From Centrapalus pauciflorus (lineage: Eukaryota; Streptophyta; Magnoliopsida; Asterales; Asteraceae): DNA of 64,000 bases. Position numbers and translations under genes: made by a program. The stretch lies in assembly GCA_020465985.1 (NCBI GenBank), contig JAANYP010006404.1, positions 1 to 64,000 of the forward strand, in the 5' to 3' direction. Numbering within the stretch: the stretch's first letter is position 1; every line of letters starts with the position of its first letter. The notes beneath the pieces were generated by a model, which ran no database searches, was not told the origin of the DNA, and saw only the letters and a program-made list of their open reading frames with translations. Shown here in pieces: positions 1 to 11,320 of the stretch.

Positions 1-1650
1 CAGAACTTTGGAGTGGCACTTCAGTGTCTGGATTTGTATCATTCAGGACCCCTGGAGGATCACAAGACAGAAGTGGTAGAGTGGTGAAATCATCCCAACT
101 TGTTGAATCTGCAGCAGTCTGAGACTTTGTGCCAACAGCATGAGCAATTGTATTGGCAGCATGAGAATTCGTGTTAGCAGCTTCAACCCTGTATGCATCA
201 GCTTCTGCAGTATACTCAACAAAGCTCAGAGAATTTGTTAGTGAATCTAAATCAAACAACCAATCAGGACCAGTGCCTTTGATATTAGCAGTATTTTCAT
301 TAAATTCAACATTGGCACTTTCTTCAATTGTTTTAGACACACTGTTGTATACTCTATAGGCTTTGCTTTGAGTTGAGTATCCTACAAAGAATTCTTCTTC
401 AGCCTTACTCTCAAACTTCCCTAAGTGAGTCTTAGTGTGAAGAATAGTGCATGGGCATCCAAAAGGCTTGAAGAAAGCTATTAGGGGACTTCTGTTATGG
501 AATAACTCATAGGGAGTTTTTCCTTGAGATTGGACAACTTGAACCCTATTTAGAACATAACAGGCTGTATTAACAGCTTCTGCCCAGAAAGTCATTGGCA
601 GATTTGAATCAGCTAGCATTGTTCTAGCAGCCTCAATTAATGTTCTATTCTTTCTTTCAGCTACACCATTTTGCTGTGGTGTTCTTGGTGCACTATATTG
701 TCTAGCAATGCCTTTGGACTCACAGAAACTGTTTAGAATTTGATTTTTAAATTCAGTTCCATTGTCTGATCCTATCACCTTAACTTTTGAATTGGATTGG
801 TTTTCTATCTTAAGGATAAAAGACTTAACTAGCTCAGCAGTTTCATCTTTGGACCTAAGAAAGTAAACCCAAGTAAATCTGGTGAAATCATCAACAATGA
901 CTAAACAGTATGCCCTTTTATTCAAACTCAAAACAGATGTTGGACCAAATAGATCCATATGTAACAACTGAAGAACAGATGAGATTGAATTTACTTCTTT
1001 GGCCTTATGAGAGGTTTTGTGTTGCTTACCTTTAAGACATGCTACACAATGATCATCACAAATGAACTCCTTTTGTGGTAATCCTCTTACCAGATTCTTT
1101 TTAACTAAATCATTCATGGACTTGAAGTTCATGTGACACATCCTTCTATGCCAAAGAGCACACTCATTTGATGATGCTTTGGATATTAAACAGCTTAAAG
1201 TATTTGATTTAGTCAAGAGAGCTGTGTCCAGGCAGTAAACATTGTCCTTTCTTGGTGTTCTAAGTAAAACAAGATTTTCAGGAATTTTGAAATCCTTTGA
1301 AAGAACAATGCACTCAGAATCTGTGAACAGAACAATGTTTTGTTTGTCACAGATTTGAGAGACACTCAATAGATTGTACTTAAGCTGTTCAACATACAGA
1401 ACATCATGGAATGTCATGTTGCCTGCATTAACAGTACCTTTACCTGTAACCTTACCTCCTTTTGAGTTGCCTCCAAATGCAACAAAACCTCCATCAAAAC
1501 CTTTGAAATTTGACAAGCATTCAGAATTGTCTGTCATGTGCCTAGAGCATCCACTGTCCAGATGCCATCTTGTTCTATGAGAAGACCTGTGGTTGCCCTG
1601 CACAAATAACAGCTTAGTTAGTAGTGAAGTAAACCCAAACCAAATTGGTT
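1..1650 (-). CDS. Copia 1 pol: protease, GAG-pre-integrase, integrase (partial)
   Basis: Aspartic protease and integrase part of a copia polyprotein; the frame stays open to the left edge. The protease signature WHLDSGCSRHM begins about residue 30. The zinc-binding GAG-pre-integrase region (LWHRRMCHMNF) is near residue 165. The integrase core shows LLHMDLFGP, then SDNGTEF, then NGVAERKNR. The second Asp and the Glu are separated by exactly 35 residues, so the D-D-35-E triad is complete. The frame connects backwards to KLLFVQGNHR, but the gag-side frame ends in a different phase at 1614. One frameshift therefore lies between about 1620 and 1660. Confidence 0.88.
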
Positions 1651-1986
1651 TTGGGTTGGCCTTGTACATTGACATAACTAAAAACTGTTTTTGACTTCTT
1701 ACATTTGGTGAGATCTACTGATGGAGTCTTTGGAGAGTATTTAGTGATAATATGAGGTATCCAACTATTTTGATCATCTTTTCTTCTGACAGTCTCAGAT
1801 GATTCACTAGCAGCTCCAGTTTGATGCCCAGCAGCTTGAGCTGTGTTTGTAGTGCTAACAGTTTCAGTTTTTGCACTAACAGCATCAGATTTTGACTTAG
1901 CAGTCTGATCTTTTGCATTAGCAGTTTGAGCAACAGATTTGTCCTTGACACACCATATTTGTTTAAAACTTGATTTAGGCTTTGCC
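1614..1986 (-). pseudogene. Copia 1 gag-pol linker, shifted frame
   Basis: Continuation of the gag polyprotein in another phase. The frame that ends at 1975 resumes here with KSSFKQIWCVKDKS, the linker commonly found just before the copia protease. A Ser/Thr/Ala-rich spacer follows, then a stop at 1614. Frameshifts sit at both ends (about 1980 and about 1640). This is a broken piece of one polyprotein, not an independent gene. Confidence 0.7.
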
Positions 1987-4242
1987 AAAACTTGTTTTTG
2001 ATGTGTGGACTGTTTTTTTATTAACTTTTGAGAATCTGTGATCAACTGTTTTCTTTGGAGCTGCTGTGGAAGGTTTCACTTTTGAGTGCTTTGCCTGATT
2101 AGGATTTGATTTTGTGTGATGCACAGTCTGTTTTGCAACAGCTAGTTTGTAAAAACAATCCTTGGCTAAGTGATTCTTCCTTCCACAGTGAAAGCATCTT
2201 TTGACAGTTTGAATTGGAACACCAGACTTTTCTGTCAATATATGGTTCTTGTTTCTCTGGTTTCCTCTTACCTGCTGTTGTTTAGGAAACTTTTGAACAC
2301 CATGTTTTTGGCATGTGCAGATAGAAACAGTTTTACTTCTTTTAGTTCCTTTTGATGAAGATGCAGTGTTACAGTTAGAATGTACAGAAACTTGTGGAGT
2401 AGCATTGCATACACTCATCTTCTCTTTTCCTTTCTTACTGGGAACTTGGACTTCTATGGGTGCACTCTTTGTGTCACAGTCTCTATTTTGACTCTTATCT
2501 TCTTTTAATTCAGGACTGTTATCAAGAATAGGATCTACAATAGTCATACACTCATCTAGTGGTTCATTGACGAGTCTATCAGCAACTTCACTCATTGGAT
2601 GAATGTACTTGTTATTATATGGAGGTGGAGTAGCTCTGTATCCTATTCCTTCTTTGGGATTGACCTGAGATTTCACTCTATCTTTGAACTGAACTTCCAT
2701 TAGGTGTTCTAGCTTTTGATTTGCTAACTTGAAGTTTCCTAGATCTATGTTAACAGATTCTAGCTTCTTATTAGCCTCAAACACCTTTTGTTCAGTCTCT
2801 TCTACCTTTTTATTTAGAGATTCTATTTTCTTATTTAGCTCCTTTTTCTCCCACTCATGATAGGTTCTATCATAACCCATTTGAATCTCATTATCCTTAT
2901 AATCATTGATCTGTTTTTCCAGATCTTCTATGGCTTGCATGTATTCATATCTCCTTTCTTCCATCTTAGCTAGAGTTTTGCACATGCTCTCATTATGATC
3001 TCTGTACTTTTTAACCATATTTTTGCATGATTGAGAGTAGAGTTTAGAATTTACCTCAGATGGTAGTTCAGTGGAGGAGACATTTGATGTTTCTGCCATA
3101 AGTGCTTGATTTTGAAATTCTTCCTCTGTCTGATCACTCTAGTCAAACACATTGTCTTCTTGAGAGACAAGTGCTGTTGATGAGGACGCTTGGATGGGCT
3201 GTGAAGTCCTTGATGGCTGTTGACCTTGAGATCTACATTCTCTGGCAAAGTGACCAAGCTTATGGCATTTATAGCATTCCACTTTTGATTTATCAAAAGA
3301 TGGTTTGCCTTCTGTCTTGGCTTGAAAGTTGGCTCTACCAGTTCTTTTCAGAAATCTTTTGGCTCTCATGGTCAGCATTGCATGTTGCCACTTTAAATCC
3401 ATCTCTTCAAGATCATCTGGATGAATTTGTTCTAAGTCTTCAACATTTAAAACAAATAATCCATCATTGGCAACAAAAGCCTCATAGTGAGTTTTAGTAG
3501 AATTGCCATCACCACCTGAAAAAGAATCACGGTTATTAGATTTTTCAGAAGACAGAAGAGCAGTGTTGTGATTATAAGAAAAGGATTTCTTTTTAGCATC
3601 AATCTCAGTCTCAAACACTCTTAAACTGTTATATAGATCATCCAATTCTATCTCATCAAGTGTGTCTTTTGTTCTCCACTGTGCAGCATAGACTGTCCAT
3701 TCTTCTCCAAGAGATCTGAGAAACTTTCTGTTGACTTCATCTTGATCCAGATTGACTTTTGCACTTTCCAGTTCACTTATCAGTTTGTTGAACCTGTCAA
3801 AGATTTGAGTGAGGTTTTCATTCTTGCCACCAGAAAAGTTTTCATACTGCTGTTTCAAGAGGTCTTTTTGATTTCTCTTGGTACTGGCATTACCAGCAAA
3901 CCTCTTCTCTAAGGCATTCCAAAGAGAGTGAGCAGTATAAAACTTTTTGAACTGATGTTGATAAGCATTAAGAATGGCTATTTGTAATAGTGTGAGTGCT
4001 TTCACTTCATTCATTATAGCCTTCCTTTCAAGTTCAGTTTTTGGAGGAGTTTTGACTGGTTTTCCCTCATCATCAAGTTCTGGATCAACTACAGGAGGGA
4101 ATTCAACAGCTTCCCATATGGCATAATCAATGAATTGAATATGCTGTTGAATCCTGAGTTTCCACATCTCAAACTCAGTGGGCTTGAGCATAGGCACTTT
4201 GAGTCCTTGCCCAGATCCACTGCTGCTATTTTCAAATTCCAT
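1975..4242 (-). pseudogene. Copia 1 gag with internal amber stop
   Basis: Nucleocapsid/capsid precursor of copia 1. I start it at the ATG at 4242 (MEFENSSSG), because the residues upstream read through the LTR and primer site. The order is: UBN2-type capsid domain (about residues 10-260), first zinc knuckle CYKCHKLGHFAREC (about 320), a TAG stop at 3139-3141, a long charged coiled coil, and a second knuckle CFHCGRKNHLAKDC (about residue 690). The frame is unchanged across the TAG: exactly 13 codons separate it from the next ATG at 3099. It is therefore one ORF with a nonsense codon, probably from Trp TGG. Two knuckles split by a coiled coil is an unusual layout. Confidence 0.88.
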
Positions 4243-4303
4243 TGTAAAAGATATAAAAATTTTGAAGAAAGTTTTCGACTTTGAAAAACAAAGAACGACC
4301 TGT

Positions 4304-4314
4304 CTCTGATACCA
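4304..4314 (-). promoter_or_regulatory. Copia 1 primer-binding site (initiator tRNA-Met)
   Basis: The sense strand reads TGGTATCAGAG two bases inside the LTR. This is complementary to the 3' end of initiator tRNA-Met, the usual primer for plant copia elements. Confidence 0.88.
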
Positions 4315-4316
4315 CT

Positions 4317-5005
4317 TGTCAGGATCTAAAATATGAATAACCAAGATTAACTGATTTGAAATTTATCAGAGTATAAATCAATAATCTTGCTTTGAATCAA
4401 AGTTTAATTAAGAAGTTTGCGGAATAACACTTAATTATTTTAACAAAAACTTTCAGAACCAATGAAGCATAAAACATAAGAAGTAATCAAGACTGTTTGT
4501 ATTGCTGAATTCAATGATTACAATCACCTCTAATATGTTTTGATTAGACGAAGAACACAGACTGTTCTTAGGGTTTTACAACCTTAGAGGCTTAAGAAAA
4601 CTTAAACAATAAAGCAATTACAGACGCAAAATATGCAGAAAACTTCTATAAACTTCTATAAACTTCTATACAATAGAATGACCTATTCTCTGTATTTATA
4701 TTGCTTTTTGGACTTGTTTCCTTGAAGGACTATGACTTCTCTGATAGTAGATATGCTGGAATCTTCGTGTAGATATCTTTCCTGAAAATCAGCACTTTCT
4801 GTTTATGAAACTGTTGAGCAGCTTGAATCTCTTGACAGCATGAACTGAGCAGCTTGAGTTGTTTTACTCTGGCAGCTTGAACTTTTACACTGGCAGCTCG
4901 AGTTTCTTCAACTAGCAGCATGAACTTTGTATTTACATGACAAATCTACTAACAGTCTGAGAAGTCTAACTAATAGCTTGAATGTACTTAAACTATTTCC
5001 CAACA
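4317..5005 (-). repeat. Copia 1 5' LTR (689 bp)
   Basis: In sense it runs TGTTGGGAAA to CCTGACA. It is bounded by the primer site on one side and by the interrupted gypsy frame on the other. A TATA-like TATAAATA is near 4694-4701. An 11-bp unit (aacttctataa) is repeated three times at about 4638-4670. The 3' LTR is outside the window, so its age cannot be judged. Confidence 0.88.
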
Positions 5006-6789
5006 GGCACGCCAGACAAGTCTTCCGGAAACACATCCGGGAATTGTGAAACAACCGGCACATCGGCCAAAGATCTCTTCTCAGCCTTAGCATCAATCGC
5101 ATAAGCTAAGTAAGCGTCACACCCCTTTGCAACAAGCTTTCGGGCTTTTGCAATAGTCAGCAAACACAGATCCCCACTTCTTCTATCCCCGTAAATACAG
5201 ATCTCACGCCCCTCCGGAGTAGTTATCTTTATCATCCGCTTCTTACAAAATATGTGAGCTTCATTCTCAATCAACCAGTCCATCCCGACTATCACGTCAA
5301 ACTCACTGAACTCAATAAGGATCAGGTCCAAATTGAAGACTACATCTTCAATTACTAATGTGCAATTACGGTATACGTGATCTACCTTGACTAGAGTGTT
5401 GCTAGAAGTTTCTATGTCAAGTGTAGCAGATAATCTAGACAGTGGCATGGCAAGTTGTTGTGCAAACATAGTAGAAACAAACGAACGATTTGCACCAGAA
5501 TCAAATAAAACTCTTGCTGGCATAGAATTTACGATAAAACGTACCCGTAACCACTTCCGGTTTTCCCTTGCCTCCTCTGCAGTAATTTGAAAGGCACGAG
5601 CCGGTGCCCTTTGTGACTGACCCCGGCGGTTAACTGAACCACCACTTGAACCTCCAGAAGATCGTGTTGATGATGGAGCAGCAGCTGCTGGAGCATTCTT
5701 CCTACAGTTCCTACTATAATGTCCCCACACCCCACACTTATAGCAAGCATCTCCTTTCCTTGGGCAATCGTTTTGAAAATGACCCAATTCCCCACAGCAA
5801 AAGCAAGCGCGTCCGTTAGTGCACTTGCCAAAGTGCTCCAGATGACACTTATTGCAATATTGCGGCTCAGTGTTGATTGAATAAGCACGAGCACGAGCAC
5901 GATCAGATGAACCAGACTATCGGCGATAAGACTGCTGAGGTGAATACTGTGAAGTCCGAGAAGATCCCGAGTATCCTCCCTCACGTTGGCGTTTCGGCGG
6001 CGACGGTTGTGTTGGGTTGGTGGAAGCAGCAGCGGACCCAATGGAATAACCCGACATAATCAGAATTTGCTCTACATTTCTGGCAGCCTCAAGTAAACCA
6101 GCAAATGTAGGATAGCGAACATTACTCATAACTCGCCTGATCTCAATATCCAGACCAGCCTCGAACCTGGTCACTTTCCTTTCTTCAGTATCCACTTGAT
6201 GAGGCGCAAACAGACTCAGCCTCGTGAATTCTACAGCATATTGGGACACAGTCTTAGTCCACTGCATCAGTGCCATAAACTTCGCCTCGAATCTCCGACG
6301 CTCATCAACTGGACAGTATTGCTGAGTAAATAAGTCCGTAAACTCAGCCCAAGTCATCACAGAAACCTTCTCCTGTGTCAACGCATTCACCATAGAGTTC
6401 CACCACATGATCGCATCATTGGTGAACATAGCAGTAGCATACCGAACCATGTCCTTCTCAGCACAGTCGCTGATTCGGAATGTTCGTTCGGTTGCCGTTA
6501 TCCGTTCGAGTGCGGCAATAGCGTCTCCCAATCCATTAAATTCCACAGCCCCGTTTCCCTTGAAGTCCTTAAGCCGACAACCTTTGGGTTTGTTTGATGA
6601 CCCAGTGTTGTCATCTTGTTCCTCTTTGTTGCCCCCTTCCTTCTCCTTGTTCTTTCTCTTATCCTCTCTTCTCTTAACATCGGCCTCATCTCGAGCCCGA
6701 AACTGATCTTGTATCATCTTGTTCTGCTTAGCCATCATGGCTAGCATCATCTCTCTGGCTTCTTCGGGTGTCATTCCTCCTCCAGACAT
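5006..6789 (-). pseudogene. Gypsy 1 gag-protease, amber stop, cut by insertion
   Basis: One continuous frame of about 590 codons from the ATG at 6789. The order is: a Met/Lys/Glu-rich N-terminus; Retrotrans_gag capsid domain (MWWNSMV, about residue 125); a TAG at 5917-5919; three zinc knuckles (CNKCHLEHFGKC, CFCCGELGHFQNDC, CYKCGVWGHYSRNC); then the aspartic protease (VLFDSGANRSFVS, FDVIVGMDWL). The frame is unbroken across the TAG, 43 codons separating it from the second knuckle region, so this is one nonsense codon. It ends at FPEDLSGVP, just before reverse transcriptase, where copia 1 inserted. Confidence 0.88.
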
Positions 6790-6990
6790 GTTCTGAAATT
6801 ATAAACATATAATTTGTTTAGTAACATGTCATTAATTTAAAGACACCACCCATTTGTCCCGTATGATAGTCAATCTCTTATAATTACTAGATCATAACCT
6901 ATCTTAGTTCAGATCATTACTTAAACCACTACATATCATCACTTAATGTTTGAGATCAAGACCTCACGGACACTTGAATCTCAAACTACT

Positions 6991-7002
6991 GCTCTGATAC
7001 CA
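6991..7002 (-). promoter_or_regulatory. Gypsy 1 primer-binding site (tRNA-Met)
   Basis: The sense strand reads TGGTATCAGAGC, five bases inside the LTR end. The leader between here and the gag start (6790-6990) holds no ORF. Confidence 0.88.
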
Positions 7003-7007
7003 TCTCG

Positions 7008-7794
7008 TGTGACACCCTTGCCACAACAACCACCATTTACAACACCCAGGATTTAATTATCAACATACAAAAACATAATGATCTGATAACCTAAATTAAG
7101 TGCGGAAGCATTTAAAATACATAAATAAAGTAGTGCAACAGTGTCAAACACCCTACGGTGCTACAAGGTACCAAATCTAAGTCTACACACCCAAATAATT
7201 ATCACAACATCCAGAATATAATATAACATTGTCCCAAAGCATGATTACCGATTATATAGTACCAAATCTTCCGAATCTTCACAAATGACCTAACTAGAAG
7301 GTCCGGCGGTAGACTTCCCTTTTCCTGTAAAAATAAAGCAACTGAGGTATAAGCAAAGGCATAGTGAATACACAGATTGTTGTAGTACTCCTCGAGATCT
7401 TTCCGATGACGTATAAATCTTGATAATCGGCCGGTCGGTTTGTGAGATAATCTAGAGAGAAGTAGAGAGCGTTTTCTAGAGAGAGAAAGTAGAGAGAGTG
7501 CATATGTGAAAATGAAAGGCTTTCAGCCTTTTTATTCAACTTCCATCATTTTTGCACTTTTCACCCCTCAACTTAACCGGTTCCATAAAATACTGATTTA
7601 TTCTTAGTTTTATCATTATCAACTTTTATAGTCTTAATACTCCATAATAATAATTCCAAGTTCAAATTTTCTTAAAATAACAACAAACTTTTAAATATCC
7701 TCAAATACATAATAATTGCCCAAAATTTAACTTAATTATAATTTATCCGCCTAATTAATTCCAAATTACAGTAATTGAATTCGAGGATGTTACA
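7008..7794 (-). repeat. Gypsy 1 5' LTR (787 bp)
   Basis: In sense it runs TGTAACATCC to GGGTGTCACA, with short matching terminal inverted ends (TGTAACA/TGTCACA type). It is bounded by the primer site and by the interrupted gag of copia 2. Confidence 0.88.
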
Positions 7795-8105
7795 GAGATG
7801 ACCAGGTTGTTTCTGACCTTTGCATCAAGAGCAACCAGTCTTTTGTCTTCATCAGACCATTGAGCTTTTGCTTTCTCAAATCTTCTGATTTCAGGAGCAG
7901 CTCCTTCAACAGCAGGAGTTATGGCTGTAACAGAGGTTGGCACATAGGGACCCTCCATTACAATCTCTGGTAGTTGTACATCCAGATTCTCTAAGTAGAG
8001 CATCATTCTGCACTTCCAACCAGAAAAGTTCTGATGATTGAACTTTGGGGGTTTGCCCATTGAGCCATTGTCATAGTATGAGGAACTTGCAACACTATTG
8101 TCCAT
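7795..8105 (-). pseudogene. Copia 2 gag N-terminus, cut by gypsy 1
   Basis: The first 103 codons of a copia gag, from the ATG at 8105 (MDNSVASSSYYDNG). It shows the DUF4219-like start FNHQNFSGWKCRMMLYLE and the conserved WSDEDKRLVALDAKVRNNL region. Gypsy 1 interrupts it after NNLVIS; beyond 7795 the frame reads LTR sequence. The rest of the element is left of the window. Confidence 0.85.
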
Positions 8106-8153
8106 GGAAACTTTGGGAGAATGAGAGATCTAGAATGACACACACTCTAAACT

Positions 8154-8165
8154 GCTCTGATACCA
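8154..8165 (-). promoter_or_regulatory. Copia 2 primer-binding site (tRNA-Met)
   Basis: The sense strand reads TGGTATCAGAGC two bases inside the LTR, 48 bases upstream of the gag ATG. Confidence 0.88.
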
Positions 8166-8167
8166 GT

Positions 8168-9311
8168 TGTAGGTCCCAAAAGATATCCCAAGTATATAGC
8201 TTTAAGCTGTAGAGGGGGGTGAATACAACTATTTAAAAACTACACACAATTTTCTCAATGTTTGTATGTATTATCAACAAATGTTAATTACAAACGAGCT
8301 TGAATGCGGAAAGGTTCAAGCTGAGATGACAGATACAACAGTATGTTTAACTAGTCTAAGACAGACTTAAACTAGTTACAATGAATACACTCACTAAGAA
8401 TCACTCACTGTGTTTACAAGACTCAGAGGAACAGCTTGAACAAGAACAGCTTAGACACCAAGCACTGTTTTATTCAAGCAGACTTGCATGCATGAAAGAT
8501 ACACTTGAATGCACGTTCACTCTTGGTTTCAGCACTTAGCTTTTTGGCTTAATCTTTCAATCCTTGGAAGTTTCTTTTTATACTCACTCAGAGGATCTAA
8601 GTGAAGCTTCTTCATTGGACGAAAGGAAAAAGGGAAAGTCTTGTTGAAAAGACAACATAAACTTTTCTGCACATTCTGAAAAGCAGACTTGTCTTCATGC
8701 GGGCAGAACTTTTGTCTTTTCACTTTGTCTACTGTTGTATTGCCTTTAACTAAATAAGGAATGTCAACTTTGTGTCTTTCTTCCTTTGTTAAGGCCTATT
8801 TTGATATAAGAAAAGGCCTGTCACCCTTTTCAAATATCCTTTTGTCTTCATGTAACAGAACAGCGTGGGCAGGCTGAGCAGTTCTGTTTTCCACTTTGTC
8901 TTCAACTTTGTAAACTGATCTTGTAGTCAAAAACAATACATGAGGACTTGGAAACATATTCCATAAAGTGTTTAGCCTGTTCACAAAGAACAGGTTCTGT
9001 TCACAAAGAACAGATTCTGTTCACAAAGAACAGAACACTTGTAAACTGCCCAAGCTGCTCACCAGTGTAGAGCAGCGTAGACAGTTTATGTCCAGCATGT
9101 TCAGCAGACTAAACAACTTGGACAAACTGTCTTTGTTGCAACACATGCAACATATAGAACAACTTTGGACTGATATTGCAAATCATTTTCAGTTTTCAAT
9201 AAGGCATATAACAGACCTTAAATTCAACCTTCAAATGCATCAACAGGTTTGATTAAGAATCTCCCTCTCAGATGCAGAACAGGTTTGACTGAGGCCTTTT
9301 TGTGCCTAACA
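8168..9311 (-). repeat. Copia 2 5' LTR (1144 bp)
   Basis: In sense it runs TGTTAGGCAC to GGGACCTACA. The TATA-like box TATAAAAAG is at 8574-8582. Further upstream in sense (U3), three near-identical copies of a palindromic unit, ttctgttcacaaagaaca, lie at about 8979-9033. The target bases after the LTR are aaatg; the partner copy is off-window. Confidence 0.85.
8979..9033 (-). repeat. Triplicated palindromic unit in U3 of copia 2
   Basis: Three tandem copies of about 18 bp, each holding TTCTGTTCACAAAGAACAGA with TGTTC/GAACA arms. They lie about 400 bp upstream of the TATA-like box in sense. Tandem U3 repeats act as enhancers in plant copia elements such as Tnt1; that role here is an inference. 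Confidence 0.6.
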
Positions 9312-9715
9312 AAATGTCTGCTTGATTTAAATTTATACGTATAAACATTAAACTCGTACAAACATAAGTTTCAAAAGAATCTATTATTATCTAATTATTA
9401 ATACAATTAGATCAATTATTTTCTTTCTAAATAAGAAAAACTCAAAATATGTAATCTAAATCCAGTTTATAAAAAATAAAATAAATACCAACATTTAATT
9501 AAAGTATTTAATGTACAATTTAACCGTTGAATATATTGTAAATAAATAAACATGAATTCTCAAATTACAATTCATGGATTATAATTGATTTTTTATACCG
9601 AGAAGATATCATATTTGTAAGATAATAATTTTATATGCTTTAATTATAATTTAATTAAAAAATCAACTTTTTTTTTATCTTAATGTAAATTTAGCTTATT
9701 ATTAGAATGTTTAAA
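9312..9715. repeat. Direct repeat, copy 1 (about 400 bp)
   Basis: AT-rich and non-coding. It matches 10716-11120 almost base for base (roughly 90-95% by eye, with a few short indels) at a constant offset near 1404 bp. It begins exactly at the copia 2 LTR because copia 2 inserted within this copy; the rest should lie off-window beyond copia 2. Confidence 0.8.
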
Positions 9716-9964
9716 GTATTACTTTACTTGAGATATATTGTAAATTAAAATATTGCATTTTAGGTTTAATTTATATATCATAATTTGTTGTGAATGGAAT
9801 GGTTTTAGCTTTTCTAATACTAAGCTAAATTTACTTGTTATACTTTCTAACAAACATTTTTCTTGATTTTGTATCTCTTAGCACCTGAAAAGCACATATG
9901 ACCATCTCACCTACACCGCCAATCTTTAAGACTCATCACATCACAACCATTTTGAAGATTTTAT
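9716..9964. other. AT-rich spacer with homology to 26930-27122
   Basis: No gene seen. About 100 bases around 9730-9830 match 26930-27040 in reverse complement. The next stretch, about 9840-9905 (ttgtatctcttagca and gagcacat-like motifs), matches 27062-27122 in direct orientation. Confidence 0.55.
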
Positions 9965-9972
9965 TATTAAAA

Positions 9973-11319
9973 CTAGTTTTTGACCCACGTAATACGTGGA
10001 TATTGTTAATAAAATTTATTTATATAAAATGTATATAAGTAAAAATAACATACATAACTATTTATTATTTAAAATAATATAAGAATACTATTATTATTCG
10101 TCAATAATTTTTTAAAAGTTTATTTTTAATTTAATATATTTTATTTGATATAAATGGAAATTTTAGTTTATATGTAATATAACTTATACATTTTATTACA
10201 AATTAATATTTACAGACTAAAAATAATAAAGTTATTTATCTTTTTAAAAATAATAATCGTACTTATCTTTTATCATATATTAAAAATAATAGAATGTATT
10301 TATCTTTATAAAAATGATAAATTATATTTATCTTTTATTTTTTTTAATAATAACATGTTGTATTAATTTTTTATCTTTTATTTTTTTTATAATAATATGT
10401 TGTATTAATTTTTCTCAATGAAATGTGGAGGTGACACATGACATTTGATGTTACATGAATATTTAAAAAAAACTAATTATTTTTTGTGAATATAAACTTA
10501 TAAAAGAATACACAACTGTTATATGCATGTTGTATAAACACATATCTACTTTATCAAAATTTTAAATCAACTTAAACATTTATAATGTTTCTCAACTATA
10601 TCACATTGTATACTATGAATGTAGGATGTCATAAAAAATTTTCCATAAACTTTTAACAAACTTAATTTAATTTTTTATATGCATGTGAGATTAGTTCAAT
10701 AAAGAAAATATAAGAAAATGTCTGCTTGATTTAAATTTAAACGTATAAACATTAAACTCGTCCAAACATAAATTTCAAAAGAATCTATTATTATCTAATT
10801 ATTAATACAACAATATCAATTTTTTTTTTTCTAAATAAGAAAAACTCAAAATATGTAATCTAAATCCAGTTTATAAAAAATAACATAAACACCAACCTTT
10901 AATTAAAATATTTAATGTACAGTTTAACCGTTGAATATATTGTAAATAAATAAACATGAATTCTCAAATTACAATTCATGGATTAAATTGATTTTTTATA
11001 CCGAGAAGATTTCATATTTTTAAGATAACAATTTTATATGCTTTAATTATAATTTAATTAAAATATCAACTTTTTTTTTAATCTTAAATGTAAATTTAGC
11101 TTATTGTTAGAATGTTTAAAATATTACTTTTTTTTAATTACATGGATAAATATGAAAGTATTTGAATTAGATTTAATATTTGTTTAAACAATAAATTAGT
11201 TAAATTGGAAATCTAATTATGAAAAAAAGGTGGGAAATCAAAAACTTAGATTGATGAGGTAGTGACACGTGGCGTGAAATGTTTTCTTTTATTAATATAT
11301 ATAGATATAGATATATAGA
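9973..11319 (-). mobile_element. Non-autonomous Helitron (1347 bp)
   Basis: In sense the 5' end reads TCTATATATCTATATC, the usual plant Helitron start. The 3' end is CCACGTATTACGTGG (a hairpin with 7-bp stem) followed by GTCAAAAACTAG, the canonical hairpin plus CTAG terminus. It sits precisely between a host A and T (9972/11320). Removing it restores the 9-bp target duplication of the neighbouring foldback element, which fixes both ends. No Rep/helicase ORF is present. It carries a second copy of the 9312-9715 repeat. Confidence 0.88.
10716..11120. repeat. Direct repeat, copy 2, inside the Helitron
   Basis: Same sequence and orientation as 9312-9715. The match ends abruptly after tattacttt. 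It may be sequence captured by the Helitron or shared by two related elements. Confidence 0.75.
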
Positions 11320-11320
11320 T

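Larger units (their letters stand above)
1..5005 (-). mobile_element. Copia element 1, 5' half, off the left edge
   Basis: Minus-strand Ty1/copia retrotransposon. In sense order I see the 5' LTR (4317-5005), the tRNA-Met primer site, gag, and pol through protease and integrase. Reverse transcriptase, RNase H and the 3' LTR lie left of base 1. It is inserted in the pol of gypsy element 1: that reading frame stops exactly at 5006, and the adjacent target bases are ggcac. The other target copy is off-window, so the duplication cannot be confirmed. The coding region carries one in-frame stop and two frameshifts, so it is probably dead. Confidence 0.9.
5006..7794 (-). mobile_element. Gypsy element 1, 5' part, split by copia 1
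   Basis: Minus-strand Ty3/gypsy retrotransposon: 5' LTR (7008-7794), tRNA-Met primer site, leader, gag and protease. It is cut at 5006 by copia 1, and the rest lies beyond the left edge. It is itself inserted in the gag of copia 2. The copia 2 reading frame breaks exactly at 7794/7795, and the flanking target bases are gagat. Confidence 0.9.
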
